Shown here: positions 1 through 7,767 of the stretch, piece after piece | How the letters are laid out: every line of letters begins with the position of its first letter | Position numbering within the stretch: position 1 is the stretch's first letter | Assembly: GCA_910584605.1 (NCBI GenBank) | Contig: CAJUAW010000010.1 | Span: forward strand, 1 to 40,089 | Origin: an uncultured Oscillospiraceae bacterium | GTDB taxonomy: Bacteria; Bacillota_A; Clostridia; Oscillospirales; Oscillospiraceae | Direction: 5' to 3' | DNA: 40,089 nucleotides | Translations under genes and position numbers: made by a program | Notes under the pieces: model-generated | The model's database searches: none | Told to the model about the DNA's origin: nothing | What the model saw: the letters and a program-made list of their open reading frames with translations, nothing else

Positions 1-123
1 TTCATCCCATATTGCTTGTCTTCCAAGCTGTTTGAGGTTATGAAGCAGGCCCTAAATAAAATGTATTCCGCTAAATCCGCGCAAAAAAGCAACGCGCAGC
101 AATCAACCGGAATTACGCGGTGA
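1..123 (+). CDS. Possible 3' end of a gene cut by the window start
   Basis: The first forward frame is open from base 1 to a TGA at 121-123, giving 40 codons with no visible start. The stretch is clearly AT-richer than the rest of the window, and the residues (many Lys, Ser, Gln, Asn) differ from the neighbours. This would fit the C-terminus of a mobile-element protein, but I do not recognise the family. It could also be a chance open frame. Confidence 0.3.
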   Translation, partial: FIPYCLSSKLFEVMKQALNKMYSAKSAQKSNAQQSTGITR

Positions 124-143
124 CGCTACACGTTGCGAGACCT

Positions 144-173
144 AGTGTACCAAAGAAAGCCCCGAAAAGTCAA
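144..173 (-). promoter_or_regulatory. Possible leftward promoter near the window edge
   Basis: On the minus strand TTGACT (168-173) is followed after 18 bases by TACACT (144-149). It points left, out of the window, away from the end of the HAD gene. No minus-strand gene can be seen in the 143 bases that remain, so its target is unknown. Confidence 0.35.
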
Positions 174-192
174 GCCCTGTTTTGGGACCTTT

Positions 193-978
193 TCAAAATT
201 TTTTCAGCGCCTCCTCCACGCTGGAGCAGGTGGGAAACCGCTCCTTCAGCTGCGGATGGGCGGTATCCATGATATAGGGCCGCCCCACCAGCGACAGCAT
301 GGGGACGTCGTTAAAATTATCTCCAAAGGCCGCAACCTGGTCCAGGCTGATGTTCAGCCTCCGGCACAGCTGCTCCATGCCGGTCCCCTTGTCCGCCAGG
401 GTAAAGTCCAGCCACGCCTCCCCCGCTACCGCGGCCCGGAACCGGCTCTCCCATTTGGGGCACAGGGCCGCCTGCACCTCCTCCAGCGCCTGGGGGCAGT
501 AGGCGGAGACCTTGATTATGTCCTCCGGCACCTCCTCCGGCGAGGCGGCCAGGCAGACGTTATTGCCCGTAAACCAGCGGATGTGCGCCTCAAAATCCGA
601 CCCTTTCGGGCACAGATAGCTTGTATTGACCCCCGAAATCAGCACCTCCGCCTGGGGCAGCGCCAGGATGTCCCGGCTCAGCTCCTCCGCCAGAGCCCGG
701 TCCATCACCGTCTTGCTCCACACCGGGCCGGGACTGCCGGGGCCATAGACCGCCGCGCCGTTCTCACACAGAAAGGGAATCCGGTCCGCCACCGGGGCGA
801 ACAGCCGCCGCAGGCTCTGGTACTGCCGCCCGCTGGCGGGACAGAAAAGCACTCCCTCCCGCTCCAGCCGGCGAATGTGCTCAAACAGCTCCGGGGAGAT
901 CTCCATCGCCCCATTCCGCAGCAGGGTCCCGTCAATGTCGCTGGCGACCAGCCGCACAGCCTCCCGCATCATCATCAC
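193..978 (-). CDS. Cof-type HAD-IIB family phosphatase
   Basis: A 261-residue member of the haloacid dehalogenase superfamily, Cof subfamily IIB. These cytoplasmic, magnesium-dependent enzymes remove phosphate from sugar phosphates and other small metabolites. Motif I is DIDGT at residues 14-18, with the nucleophile Asp14 and the acid/base Asp16. The C-terminal motif GDNFND is at about 219-224 and binds the metal. The length fits the family (about 260-280). The gene opens with four ATG codons in a row behind AGGAG. The first is only two bases from the purine-rich stretch, so the third or fourth may be the real start. It lies 86 bases downstream of the GGDEF gene on the same strand and may be read through from it. 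The substrate cannot be told from sequence. Confidence 0.88.
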   Translation of the reverse strand: MMMMREAVRLVASDIDGTLLRNGAMEISPELFEHIRRLEREGVLFCPASGRQYQSLRRLFAPVADRIPFLCENGAAVYGPGSPGPVWSKTVMDRALAEELSRDILALPQAEVLISGVNTSYLCPKGSDFEAHIRWFTGNNVCLAASPEEVPEDIIKVSAYCPQALEEVQAALCPKWESRFRAAVAGEAWLDFTLADKGTGMEQLCRRLNISLDQVAAFGDNFNDVPMLSLVGRPYIMDTAHPQLKERFPTCSSVEEALKKF

Positions 979-1064
979 TCCTGTTCTCCGCCCCGCAGTC
1001 CAACACCTCCCGGAGGCGGACCCTGGTCCGTTCCGAAAGGTGTATGGGGTGGATATGATCTGTT

Positions 1065-1982
1065 TCAGTGTTCCCGCAGCTGCTTCATGGACTCATTCGC
1101 CCAGACCACCTGGTTCCGGCCCAGCTTTTTGGCGTCGTACAGCATGGTGTCCGCAATGCTCAGGCAGGCCTCGTAAGAGCTGTCCTGCCGGGGGACCATG
1201 GTGACCCCTCCGATGCTGACCGTCACCCAGGTGGACACCTCCGGGTTGTGAGGGATATGCAGGTCCTCCACTACCTGGCGGATGTGCTTCATATGGAGGA
1301 ACGCCTTGTCGGAGGGATCGCCCACCATAAAGGCCACAAACTCCTCTCCCCCATAGCGGGCGAAGAAGTCGGTGCTCCGCCGCAGGTTGGAGGCCACCGT
1401 CCTGGCCACCGAGGTAATCACCTTATCCCCGGCGGGGTGGCCGAAGGTGTCATTGTACACCTTAAACTTATCGATATCCATCATGCAGACGGAAAAGGGG
1501 ACCTGGAGGCGGGCGGCCTCCTGCCACTTGATTGCGCTGTAGTGGTCATGGCGGCGGCGGTTGGCCACACCGGTGAGCTGGTCAGTCATGGACTGGGCCT
1601 CCGCCTGCTTGCGGTACTGATACAGCTTGATGTGGGTGTGTACCCTGGCCTTGACGATCAGCGGGTGGAAGGGCTTTGTGATATAATCCACCGCGCCCAG
1701 AGTCAGGCCCAGCTTCTCATGCTCGATGGCGGCCAGGCTGGTGATCAGGATCACGGGGATGTATTGGGTGATGACCTGCTCCTGCAGGGTCTTCAGCATA
1801 GCAAAACCGTCGGTGTCCGGCAGGATCACGTCCAGCAGGATCAGGGAGTAATCGCCGGAGGCGGCCCGGCTCAGGCCATCCGCCGCCGTATGAACAATCG
1901 TAGTCTCATAGTCCTCCTCAATGATGGCCTGCAGCTGGGTAGCCTGCACAAGGCTGTCATCTACAATCAATACTTTTTCCAT
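1065..1982 (-). CDS. Response regulator with GGDEF domain (diguanylate cyclase)
   Basis: A 305-residue protein with an N-terminal receiver domain (about 3-120) and a C-terminal GGDEF domain (about 130-300). The receiver has the acidic pair Asp8/Asp9, the likely phospho-acceptor Asp51 in LLLD and Lys103 in TKPF. The cyclase signature GGEEF lies at 211-215, so it should make cyclic di-GMP from two GTP. An RSTD at 202-205, five residues before the signature, matches the inhibitory I-site and suggests product feedback. There is no transmembrane segment, so it is cytoplasmic. The start has AAGGAG upstream. No partner histidine kinase and no cyclic di-GMP effector is seen in the window. Confidence 0.93.
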   Translation of the reverse strand: MEKVLIVDDSLVQATQLQAIIEEDYETTIVHTAADGLSRAASGDYSLILLDVILPDTDGFAMLKTLQEQVITQYIPVILITSLAAIEHEKLGLTLGAVDYITKPFHPLIVKARVHTHIKLYQYRKQAEAQSMTDQLTGVANRRRHDHYSAIKWQEAARLQVPFSVCMMDIDKFKVYNDTFGHPAGDKVITSVARTVASNLRRSTDFFARYGGEEFVAFMVGDPSDKAFLHMKHIRQVVEDLHIPHNPEVSTWVTVSIGGVTMVPRQDSSYEACLSIADTMLYDAKKLGRNQVVWANESMKQLREH

Positions 1983-2055
1983 CTCAACAACTCCTTGCCC
2001 GGGGCATCATGGTTCCTCTTTATCCTAACAAAACACCCTTAGAAAAGCAACATTT

Positions 2056-2084
2056 ATTATATGCCGAATGGGAGGAAATAGCAA
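2056..2084 (-). promoter_or_regulatory. Promoter of the REC-GGDEF gene
   Basis: On the minus strand TTGCTA (2079-2084) is followed after exactly 17 bases by TATAAT (2056-2061). A second, weaker pair, TTGCTT (2045-2050) and TAGGAT (2022-2027), also has 17-base spacing closer to the gene. Either would give a short leader before the start at 1982. Confidence 0.6.
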
Positions 2085-2115
2085 GGGATATTTCGTGAAA
2101 ATCCAAAAAAGGGAA

Positions 2116-2144
2116 TTGACAAACGGGGCCGGATGGGGTAAGAT
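2116..2144 (+). promoter_or_regulatory. Promoter of the ilv operon
   Basis: TTGACA at 2116-2121 and TAAGAT at 2139-2144 are separated by 17 bases. Transcription should begin near 2151, just ahead of the T-box leader. The two divergent promoters of this gap are about 30 bases apart. Confidence 0.75.
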
Positions 2145-2160
2145 AGTTTGCAATCATCAA

Positions 2161-2372
2161 AAAGCAATGACCGGGACAGTAGGCTTGTCCAGAGCCGCAG
2201 AGAGGGCGCGGCTGGTGTAAGCGCCCGCAACGGACATGTCCGAAGGTCACCCGCGAGCAGTCCGGATGAAAGGCCGCAGGGACGGCCCAGTAAGCCGGAA
2301 CGGTTACCCTCCGTTAACGGGGCAATGAGCGCATGGCCAAGGCCATGAATTTAGGTGGTACCACGGAGCGCC
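2161..2372 (+). promoter_or_regulatory. T-box riboswitch, probable valine specifier
   Basis: This leader binds uncharged tRNA and so switches the operon on when an amino acid runs short. Stem I contains the AGTA half of the loop E motif at 2178-2181 and its GAA partner at 2242-2244. The flanking CGGG (2172-2175) pairs with CCCG (2250-2253). Between GAA and that helix stands GTC at 2246-2248, a valine codon followed by A. I read it as the specifier; GGT one base earlier is the alternative but makes less sense here. The T-box sequence with the tRNA-end-binding TGGT lies at about 2351-2366. TGGT fits a tRNA with discriminator A, as expected for valine, leucine or isoleucine. The target genes are the acetolactate synthases and ketol-acid reductoisomerase below. 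Confidence 0.93.
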
Positions 2373-2417
2373 GGCTTCGTCCTATCGTGTTGGATGGGAC
2401 GGAGCCTTTTTGTTTTT
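2373..2417 (+). terminator. T-box regulated terminator
   Basis: A 14-pair stem (2373-2386 with 2393-2406, counting G-U pairs) and a six-base loop are followed by two T runs at 2407-2411 and 2413-2417. It lies directly after the T-box sequence and 31 bases before ilvB1, where the antiterminator alternative would disrupt it. Confidence 0.92.
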
Positions 2418-2448
2418 CCGCCTACATATTTATCGGAGGTGACCTTCT

Positions 2449-4077
2449 ATGAACGGAGCACAGGCGCTGATCGAGAGCTTAAAGCGGGAGCACGTAACTC
2501 ACATATTCGGCTACGCCGGAGCCACCATCTGTCCGGCGGCAGACGCCCTGATGGACGTGCCCGAGATCGGCTATACCCTGGTGCGGACCGAGCAGAATGC
2601 GGGGCACATGGCCTCAGGCTACGCCCGGGTGAGCGGCAAGGTGGGGGTGTGCATGGTCACCTCCGGTCCGGGAGCCACCAACCTGATCACCGGCATTGCC
2701 ACCGCTTACATGGACTCCATCCCTATGGTGGCCATCACCGGCCAGGTGCCCAGCCACCTGCTGGGCCGGGACATCTTTCAGGAGGTGGACATCACCGGCG
2801 CGGTGGCCCCCTTCTCCAAGCACAGCTATCTGGTCAAGGACCCCGACCAGATCCCCCGGATCGTCCGGGAGGCCTTCCATATCGCCTCCACCGGCCGGCC
2901 CGGCCCTGTCCTCATCGACATCCCCATCGACGTGCAGGAGCAGCAGCTGAAGCACTTTGACTGGCCGGAGACGGTGAATATCCGGGGGTACAAGCCCAGC
3001 GTAAAGGGCAACGACCTGCAGATCAAGCGGGTGGTGGAGGCCATCGCCGGGGCGAAGCAGCCCATCATCTGCGCCGGAGGCGGCGTATGGCTGGCGGACG
3101 CCAAGGAGGAGCTGCTGGAGCTGGCGGAGGGGACCGGCATCCCGGTGGTCAAGACCATGATGGGCATCTCCCTCATGCCCACCGATCACCCCCTGAACAT
3201 GGGCATGATCGGCGCCCACGGCAACCACTGCGCCAACAAGGCCCTGGCCAAGTCCGACCTGCTGATCATGGTGGGCACACGGGCCGCCGACCGGGCCATC
3301 GTCCAGCCCGACGAAATCCAGCGGCGCATGGCCACCATCCACATCGACGTGGACCCGGCGGAGATTGGAAAAAACATGCAGGCCGCCGTCCCCCTGGTGG
3401 GCAATGTGAAGGTCATCCTCCGGCAGATGCTGGACCTGGGCGTCACTGCCCCCGACTGCACCGAGTGGCGGGCCCGGCTGGCCGACTACCGCAGGGCGGA
3501 GCTGAGCCGTCAGTTCCCCCAGCGGCCCGGCTCCGTCTTCCCCGGCACCGTGATGCGGAAGCTGGGGGCGGCGCTGGACGACGACGCGGTGGTGTGCGCC
3601 GACGTGGGCCAAAACCAGATCTTCACCTGCAAATACCTGCCCCAGAAGCATGGCCGTCTCCTCACCAGCGGCGGCTTGGGCACCATGGGCTATGCCCTGC
3701 CCGCCGGGGTGGGGGTCAAGGTGGCCCAGCCGGAGAAGCAGACCGTGGTGGTCTGCGGCGACGGCTCCTTCCAGATGGCCATGAACGAGCTGGCGGCGGT
3801 GAAGTGCGCCGGGATGGACCTTAAGATCCTCCTGTTCCGCAACAACACCCTGGGGCTGGTTCACCAGATTCAGAGCAAGGCCCCCTACCACGGCCCCTTC
3901 GGGGTGGACCTGGATGGCTCCCCCGACTTCGAGGCCATTGCCGCCGCCTACGGCATCCCCAGCCTGGTGGTCTGCGGCGAGGACGAGCTGGACGAGGCCA
4001 TCGGCCGCTTCCTCGGGGAACCCGGCCCCTGTCTGATGATCTGCCAGGTCCACCCCGACGTGGCCACCACCGACTAA
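2449..4077 (+). CDS. ilvB: Acetolactate synthase large subunit, atypical copy
   Basis: A 542-residue thiamine-diphosphate enzyme that condenses two pyruvates to acetolactate, or pyruvate with 2-oxobutyrate, as the first common step to valine, leucine and isoleucine. The N-terminal cofactor domain has the catalytic glutamate in RTEQNAGH (about 47-54) and the family stretch TSGPGATN. The central domain is about 190-330. The C-terminal cofactor domain has GDGS and the downstream NN of the metal/diphosphate motif. Two positions are odd. The usual GYPGG near residue 25 reads GYAGA. The Trp of the VRQWQ motif is Ile474 (VHQIQ); in E. coli AHAS II the matching Trp464 favours 2-oxobutyrate. The gene starts behind GGAGGTG and leads the operon with its own small subunit 12 bases downstream. 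It may be a pyruvate-preferring synthase; that is inference. Confidence 0.92.
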   Translation: MNGAQALIESLKREHVTHIFGYAGATICPAADALMDVPEIGYTLVRTEQNAGHMASGYARVSGKVGVCMVTSGPGATNLITGIATAYMDSIPMVAITGQVPSHLLGRDIFQEVDITGAVAPFSKHSYLVKDPDQIPRIVREAFHIASTGRPGPVLIDIPIDVQEQQLKHFDWPETVNIRGYKPSVKGNDLQIKRVVEAIAGAKQPIICAGGGVWLADAKEELLELAEGTGIPVVKTMMGISLMPTDHPLNMGMIGAHGNHCANKALAKSDLLIMVGTRAADRAIVQPDEIQRRMATIHIDVDPAEIGKNMQAAVPLVGNVKVILRQMLDLGVTAPDCTEWRARLADYRRAELSRQFPQRPGSVFPGTVMRKLGAALDDDAVVCADVGQNQIFTCKYLPQKHGRLLTSGGLGTMGYALPAGVGVKVAQPEKQTVVVCGDGSFQMAMNELAAVKCAGMDLKILLFRNNTLGLVHQIQSKAPYHGPFGVDLDGSPDFEAIAAAYGIPSLVVCGEDELDEAIGRFLGEPGPCLMICQVHPDVATTD

Positions 4078-4089
4078 AGGAGGGCAAAG

Positions 4090-4575
4090 ATGAAACAGAC
4101 CATTTCCGTTCTGGTGGAGAACCAGGCCGGCGTGCTCAACCGCATCACCGGGCTGTTCTCCCGCCGGGCGTTTAACATCGACTCCCTGGCTGTGGGGGTC
4201 ACCGACGACCCCTCCATCTCCCGCATCACCATCATCGTGGACAGCGGCAACAGCGTGGTGGAGCAGGTGGAAAAGCAGCTGAACAAGCTCATTGAGGTTA
4301 TCAAGGTGCGCACCATCCCCGAGGACAACATGATTGGCCGGGAGCTGGTCCTGCTCAAGGTGAACGCCACCAACAAGACCCGGCAGGACATTATGACCAT
4401 CTGCGATATTATGGGGGCCAAGGTGTCCGACATCTCCCCCAGCTCCATGACCCTGGAGCTGTCCGACACCCCCGACCGCATCGATACCTTCGAGGCCATG
4501 CTCCGTCCCTTCTCCATCCTGGAGGTGGTCCGCACCGGGGTTATTGCCCTGCAAAAGGGCGGGGGGAAGATATGA
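4090..4575 (+). CDS. ilvN: Acetolactate synthase small (regulatory) subunit, copy 1
   Basis: A 161-residue regulatory subunit. An ACT domain occupies about 1-75, with the family opening of ISVLVENQAGVLNRITGLF, and the C-terminal domain of the small-subunit family follows to the end. It binds the large subunit, raises its activity and carries valine feedback inhibition in the family. Length is normal (about 160-170). It starts after AAAGGAGG, 12 bases behind ilvB1. Its stop overlaps the start of the SUKH gene in an ATGA, so the two are translationally coupled. It pairs most simply with the large subunit directly upstream, but cross-pairing with the second enzyme is possible. Confidence 0.95.
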   Translation: MKQTISVLVENQAGVLNRITGLFSRRAFNIDSLAVGVTDDPSISRITIIVDSGNSVVEQVEKQLNKLIEVIKVRTIPEDNMIGRELVLLKVNATNKTRQDIMTICDIMGAKVSDISPSSMTLELSDTPDRIDTFEAMLRPFSILEVVRTGVIALQKGGGKI

Positions 4576-5366
4576 AGCTTTTCGGGAAAAAGAAGTATCA
4601 GATTACCCCCATTGAGTTGGTCAAGTGGGCCGAGCCGCTGTTCGGGGATGAGGAAGCCCCCGCCCAGGGCCTTTCCCAGGAGCTGGTCGCCTCCTATGAG
4701 GCGGCGGCAGGCTTTCAAATCCCCGCCGCCCTGCGGGAGTACTATCTGGCCTGCGGCAAGGCCAGCCTGAACGAAATGCTCCACCCCATTCTGACCCCGG
4801 ACAAGGACGCCAAGCCCTTTGGCGGACATCTAAGCTTCTCCCATGATTACATTGAGGACGCCATGCTGGATTTCAGAAGGCACAACGAGACCGGAAATGA
4901 GGAACAGGAGCGGCTGTGGGCGCTGCCCAAGGAACGCTGGGGTGAACAGCTGGACAATTACCTGATGTTCTGGCGGGAGAACCAGGGGTGCTGGTATGCG
5001 GGCATCCGGAGACAGGACCTGGACCAGCCCGACCCGCCGGTGTACTTCAATGACCAAGATACTATGTACCACTGGGCACCCTTTGGTGATTCTGTCTCCT
5101 CCTTCCTGATTGCTACCATCCTTGAGGTCATGGAGGATGAAACCACCGCAGATGCCGACACCTTCGAGGACCCGGACGAGATTCAAGGAGTTCTGGCGGA
5201 GGCCGGCGTGGATTTCCAGCGCTTGTGTGAGCCCTACCCCTTCCCCGGCGGACGCTTCTGCCACACCTGCCTGGACACCGGGACCAACACGCTGTATGTC
5301 TATGGCGAGGAGGCGGAAAACCGTCCCGCCTACTTGAAGGTAATAAAACACTGGGAAGAGGATTGA
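4572..5366 (+). CDS. SMI1/KNR4 (SUKH) family protein
   Basis: A 264-residue protein of the SUKH superfamily. The central stretch has the family pattern: a helix with LSQELVASYEAAAGFQIPAA and LREYYLACGK, then strand-rich sequence with FGGHLSFSHDY and WYAGIRRQD, ending near PPVYF. SUKH proteins are best known as immunity proteins against polymorphic toxins and as scaffolds in fungi. There is no signal peptide, so it is cytoplasmic. It overlaps the ilvN1 stop by four bases, so it is made from the ilv transcript. It has no known part in amino acid synthesis. The C-terminal 70 residues (FHTCLDTG-like stretch to the end) are not recognised. The family call is by pattern and is fairly sure; the role is not known. 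Confidence 0.75.
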   Translation: MKLFGKKKYQITPIELVKWAEPLFGDEEAPAQGLSQELVASYEAAAGFQIPAALREYYLACGKASLNEMLHPILTPDKDAKPFGGHLSFSHDYIEDAMLDFRRHNETGNEEQERLWALPKERWGEQLDNYLMFWRENQGCWYAGIRRQDLDQPDPPVYFNDQDTMYHWAPFGDSVSSFLIATILEVMEDETTADADTFEDPDEIQGVLAEAGVDFQRLCEPYPFPGGRFCHTCLDTGTNTLYVYGEEAENRPAYLKVIKHWEED

Positions 5367-5379
5367 AGGAGGCGTTTTT

Positions 5380-5871
5380 ATGGGCTGTCTTGGCGGCTTT
5401 CGGGCCATTACCAAGGAAGAACTGGACAAGCTGCGGAATGTACCCAGAGAGGACCGGGTGCCCGACTACCTGGACGAGATGGAGCAGGAGGACTCCTGCG
5501 ACCTGGACAAGGCCTGGGACGCCATCCACCGGGCGCTGACCAACGGAAAGCTGGAATACGGCGGCAAGAACGCCCCCGGCTGCTGGGTAATTCTGGGCGG
5601 CGAGGTTCTCCGGGGCGACCGGGAGGGGGAGGAGGACTACATTGTCACCTGCAAGAACCCCCACCAGGTGCAGCGCATTTACGCATTCCTCCAGGAGCTG
5701 ACCGAGGAAACATTCCGAAAGCTCTACTTTGCCATTGACCCTAAGGAGTACGGTATGGAGTTGGACGAGGACGACTTTGAGTACACCTGGTATTATCTGT
5801 CGGATTCGATTCCATTCTGGAAAAACGCGGCGGAGCAAGGGCTTTGGGTGCTGTTTGATGTGGATCAGTAA
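5380..5871 (+). CDS. DUF1877 (YfbM-like) family protein
   Basis: A 163-residue protein that fits DUF1877. It opens with MGCLGGFRAITKEELDKL, has the conserved LDKAWDAIHRALT near residues 46-58 and WVILGGE about 70-76, and ends with a region rich in acidic and aromatic residues. The function of the family is unknown; E. coli YfbM is a structural representative. Members often occur beside SUKH-type genes. It lies 13 bases after the SUKH gene behind AAGGAGG, so the two form a pair inside the ilv operon. A palindromic repeat follows it and separates it from ilvB2. Confidence 0.8.
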   Translation: MGCLGGFRAITKEELDKLRNVPREDRVPDYLDEMEQEDSCDLDKAWDAIHRALTNGKLEYGGKNAPGCWVILGGEVLRGDREGEEDYIVTCKNPHQVQRIYAFLQELTEETFRKLYFAIDPKEYGMELDEDDFEYTWYYLSDSIPFWKNAAEQGLWVLFDVDQ

Positions 5872-5896
5872 GGAAAACTGACAGGTTTCTGCCCAA

Positions 5897-6025
5897 AAGG
5901 CCCCCTTGCGAAAGGGGGCTGGCACGGCGAAGCCGTGACTGGGGGATTCGTTCCCCACACGCCTTTCCCATCACCGGAATCCCCCCGCCCCCTGCGGGGG
6001 CACCCCCCTTTGGCAAGGGGGGCTT
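5897..6025 (+). repeat. Palindromic repeat with inverted ends (MITE/REP-like)
   Basis: A 129-base element with imperfect inverted ends of about 22 bases. The left end reads AAGGCCCCCTTGCGAAAG, and the reverse of the right end reads AAGCCCCCCTTGCCAAAG. Inside are a second inverted pair (GGGGGATTC and GAATCCCCC), a small hairpin around ACGGCGAAGCCGT and another around CCCCCTGCGGGGG. It has no coding capacity. It lies in the gap between the DUF1877 gene and ilvB2, where folded RNA could affect messenger stability or partly separate the two halves of the operon. No second copy was noticed in the window. Confidence 0.8.
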
Positions 6026-6050
6026 AACCCTATCGAAAAGAGGCGAAATA

Positions 6051-7754
6051 ATGAAAATCAGAGCGACCGCGGCCATCATGGAGTGCCTGCTGGAGCAGGA
6101 GGTGGACACCGTCTTCGGGTATCCCGGCGGGACCATCCTGAATCTCTATGACGAGCTGTATAACTACAGGGACAAAATACACCACGTTTTGACCGCCCAT
6201 GAGCAGGGCGCGTCCCACGCCGCCGACGGCTACGCCCGGTCCACTGGGAAGGTGGGGGTGTGCTTCGCCACCAGCGGCCCCGGGGCCACCAATCTGGTCA
6301 CCGGCATTGCCACCGCCTATATGGACTCCTCCCCCATCGTCTTCATCACCTGCAACGTCACCGAGCAGACCCTGGGCAAGGACGCCTTCCAGGAGGTGGA
6401 CATCACCGGCATCGCCATGCCTATCACCAAGGCGGCCTACCTGGTCCGGGACGCCCAGACCATCCCCGACGTAATGCGCCAGGCCTTCGCTGTGGCGGCC
6501 ACCGGCCGGCCCGGTCCGGTGCTCATCGACTTTGTGAAAAATGTCACCTTCCCCAACGTGGAGATCGACTACGAATTTGTCCCCTGGACCGAGAACCGGA
6601 AGTGCGGCAGTCTCCGGTCCCTGGCCAGCAGCCACGATTTGAAGACGCCCGAGCCCAACCTGGGAGACATCGACGTTCTGGTGGACATGATCGTCCAGGC
6701 GGAAAAGCCTCTGCTGATCTGCGGCGGCGGCGTGGTCCGGGGGCGGGCCCACAATGAGTTCCGGACATTTGCCGAAAAGCTGGACGCCCCGGTGGCCATC
6801 ACCGTCATGGGCGGGGGCGGCTTCCCTGGCGGACACCCCCTCACTGCCGGCATGATCGGAATGCACGGCTCCCAGGCCAGCAACGTGGCCTGCAACGAGT
6901 GCGATCTGCTCATCGCCGTAGGCTGCCGGTTCTCCGACCGGGTGGCTCTCCAGCCGGACACCTTCGCCAGTCAGGCGAAAATCGTTCACATCGACATCGA
7001 CCGGTCGGAGATCGACAAAAACGTCCTCACCGACCACCACATCATTGGCTCCGCCAAGCGGGTGCTGGAGCTGCTCAATGAGCGCCTGCCCCAGTACAGC
7101 CATCCGGAGTGGAAGGAGCATATCCTCCCCCTGCGGGAGCCCTCCGTCCCCCGGCAGAGCGAGACCCTGACTCCCAAGCAGGTGCTGGAGACCATCCGCC
7201 GTCTGGCCCCCCAGGACGCCATCGTGGCCACCGACGTGGGCCAGCATCAGATGTGGTCCATCCAACACTTCCACTTCGACTACCCCGGCCAGCTCCTCAC
7301 CTCCGGCGGCTTCGGCACCATGGGCTTTGGCCTGGGGGCGGCCATCGGGGCCAAGGTGGGCAATCCGGACAAGGTGGTGGTCCACACCACCGGCGACGGC
7401 TGCTTCCGCATGAACTGCCATGAGCTGGCCACCGTGGAGCACTACCATCTGCCCATCATCACTGTGGTGTTCAACAACGGCACCCTGGGCATGGTGCGCC
7501 AGTGGCAGAATCTGATTTACAGCAAACGCTTCTCCGAGACCACCCTGGACCGGGGCCCCGACTTCGTCAGGCTGGCGGAGGCCTATGGCCTGAAGGGCTT
7601 CCGGGCCACCACCATGGCGGAGATGGAGACGGCCTTCCAGGCCGCCCTGGAGGCGGGATGCGGCTGCGTCATTGACTGCGTGCTGGACATAGACGAGATG
7701 GTCCGGCCCATGGTGGCAGGCGGCGCGCACATCACGGATTTTCTGTTAAAGTAA
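6051..7754 (+). CDS. ilvB: Acetolactate synthase large subunit, biosynthetic type
   Basis: A 567-residue thiamine-diphosphate enzyme for the first step of branched-chain amino acid synthesis. It has FGYPGGTILNLYDEL, the catalytic glutamate in TAHEQGASHAADGYAR (about 51), TSGPGATN, and the GDG...NN cofactor motif near the C-terminus. The specificity motif is intact as MVRQWQ with Trp485, unlike the first copy. One stretch differs from the common TGQV: it reads ITCNVTEQTLGKDAFQE. The start has only a modest ribosome site (AGAGGCG). Its length is normal for the family. It is followed after 13 bases by its small subunit and then ilvC, the usual order. It is probably the main biosynthetic enzyme. 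Confidence 0.95.
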   Translation: MKIRATAAIMECLLEQEVDTVFGYPGGTILNLYDELYNYRDKIHHVLTAHEQGASHAADGYARSTGKVGVCFATSGPGATNLVTGIATAYMDSSPIVFITCNVTEQTLGKDAFQEVDITGIAMPITKAAYLVRDAQTIPDVMRQAFAVAATGRPGPVLIDFVKNVTFPNVEIDYEFVPWTENRKCGSLRSLASSHDLKTPEPNLGDIDVLVDMIVQAEKPLLICGGGVVRGRAHNEFRTFAEKLDAPVAITVMGGGGFPGGHPLTAGMIGMHGSQASNVACNECDLLIAVGCRFSDRVALQPDTFASQAKIVHIDIDRSEIDKNVLTDHHIIGSAKRVLELLNERLPQYSHPEWKEHILPLREPSVPRQSETLTPKQVLETIRRLAPQDAIVATDVGQHQMWSIQHFHFDYPGQLLTSGGFGTMGFGLGAAIGAKVGNPDKVVVHTTGDGCFRMNCHELATVEHYHLPIITVVFNNGTLGMVRQWQNLIYSKRFSETTLDRGPDFVRLAEAYGLKGFRATTMAEMETAFQAALEAGCGCVIDCVLDIDEMVRPMVAGGAHITDFLLK

Positions 7755-7767
7755 GGGGGCGGACAGG

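Noticed and set aside
1008..1050. A short hairpin (CGGAC with GTCCG) between the GGDEF and HAD genes as terminator
   Set aside because: The stem is only five or six pairs and no T run follows on either strand.
2614..4554. A 646-residue open frame on the minus strand opposite ilvB1 and ilvN1
   Set aside because: It is rich in Gly, His, Val and Asp, has no family pattern and no ribosome site, and mirrors a well-supported gene. It is a GC-driven shadow.
6030..7730. A 566-residue open frame on the minus strand opposite ilvB2
   Set aside because: Same composition artefact as above; the plus strand encodes a clear acetolactate synthase with all its motifs.
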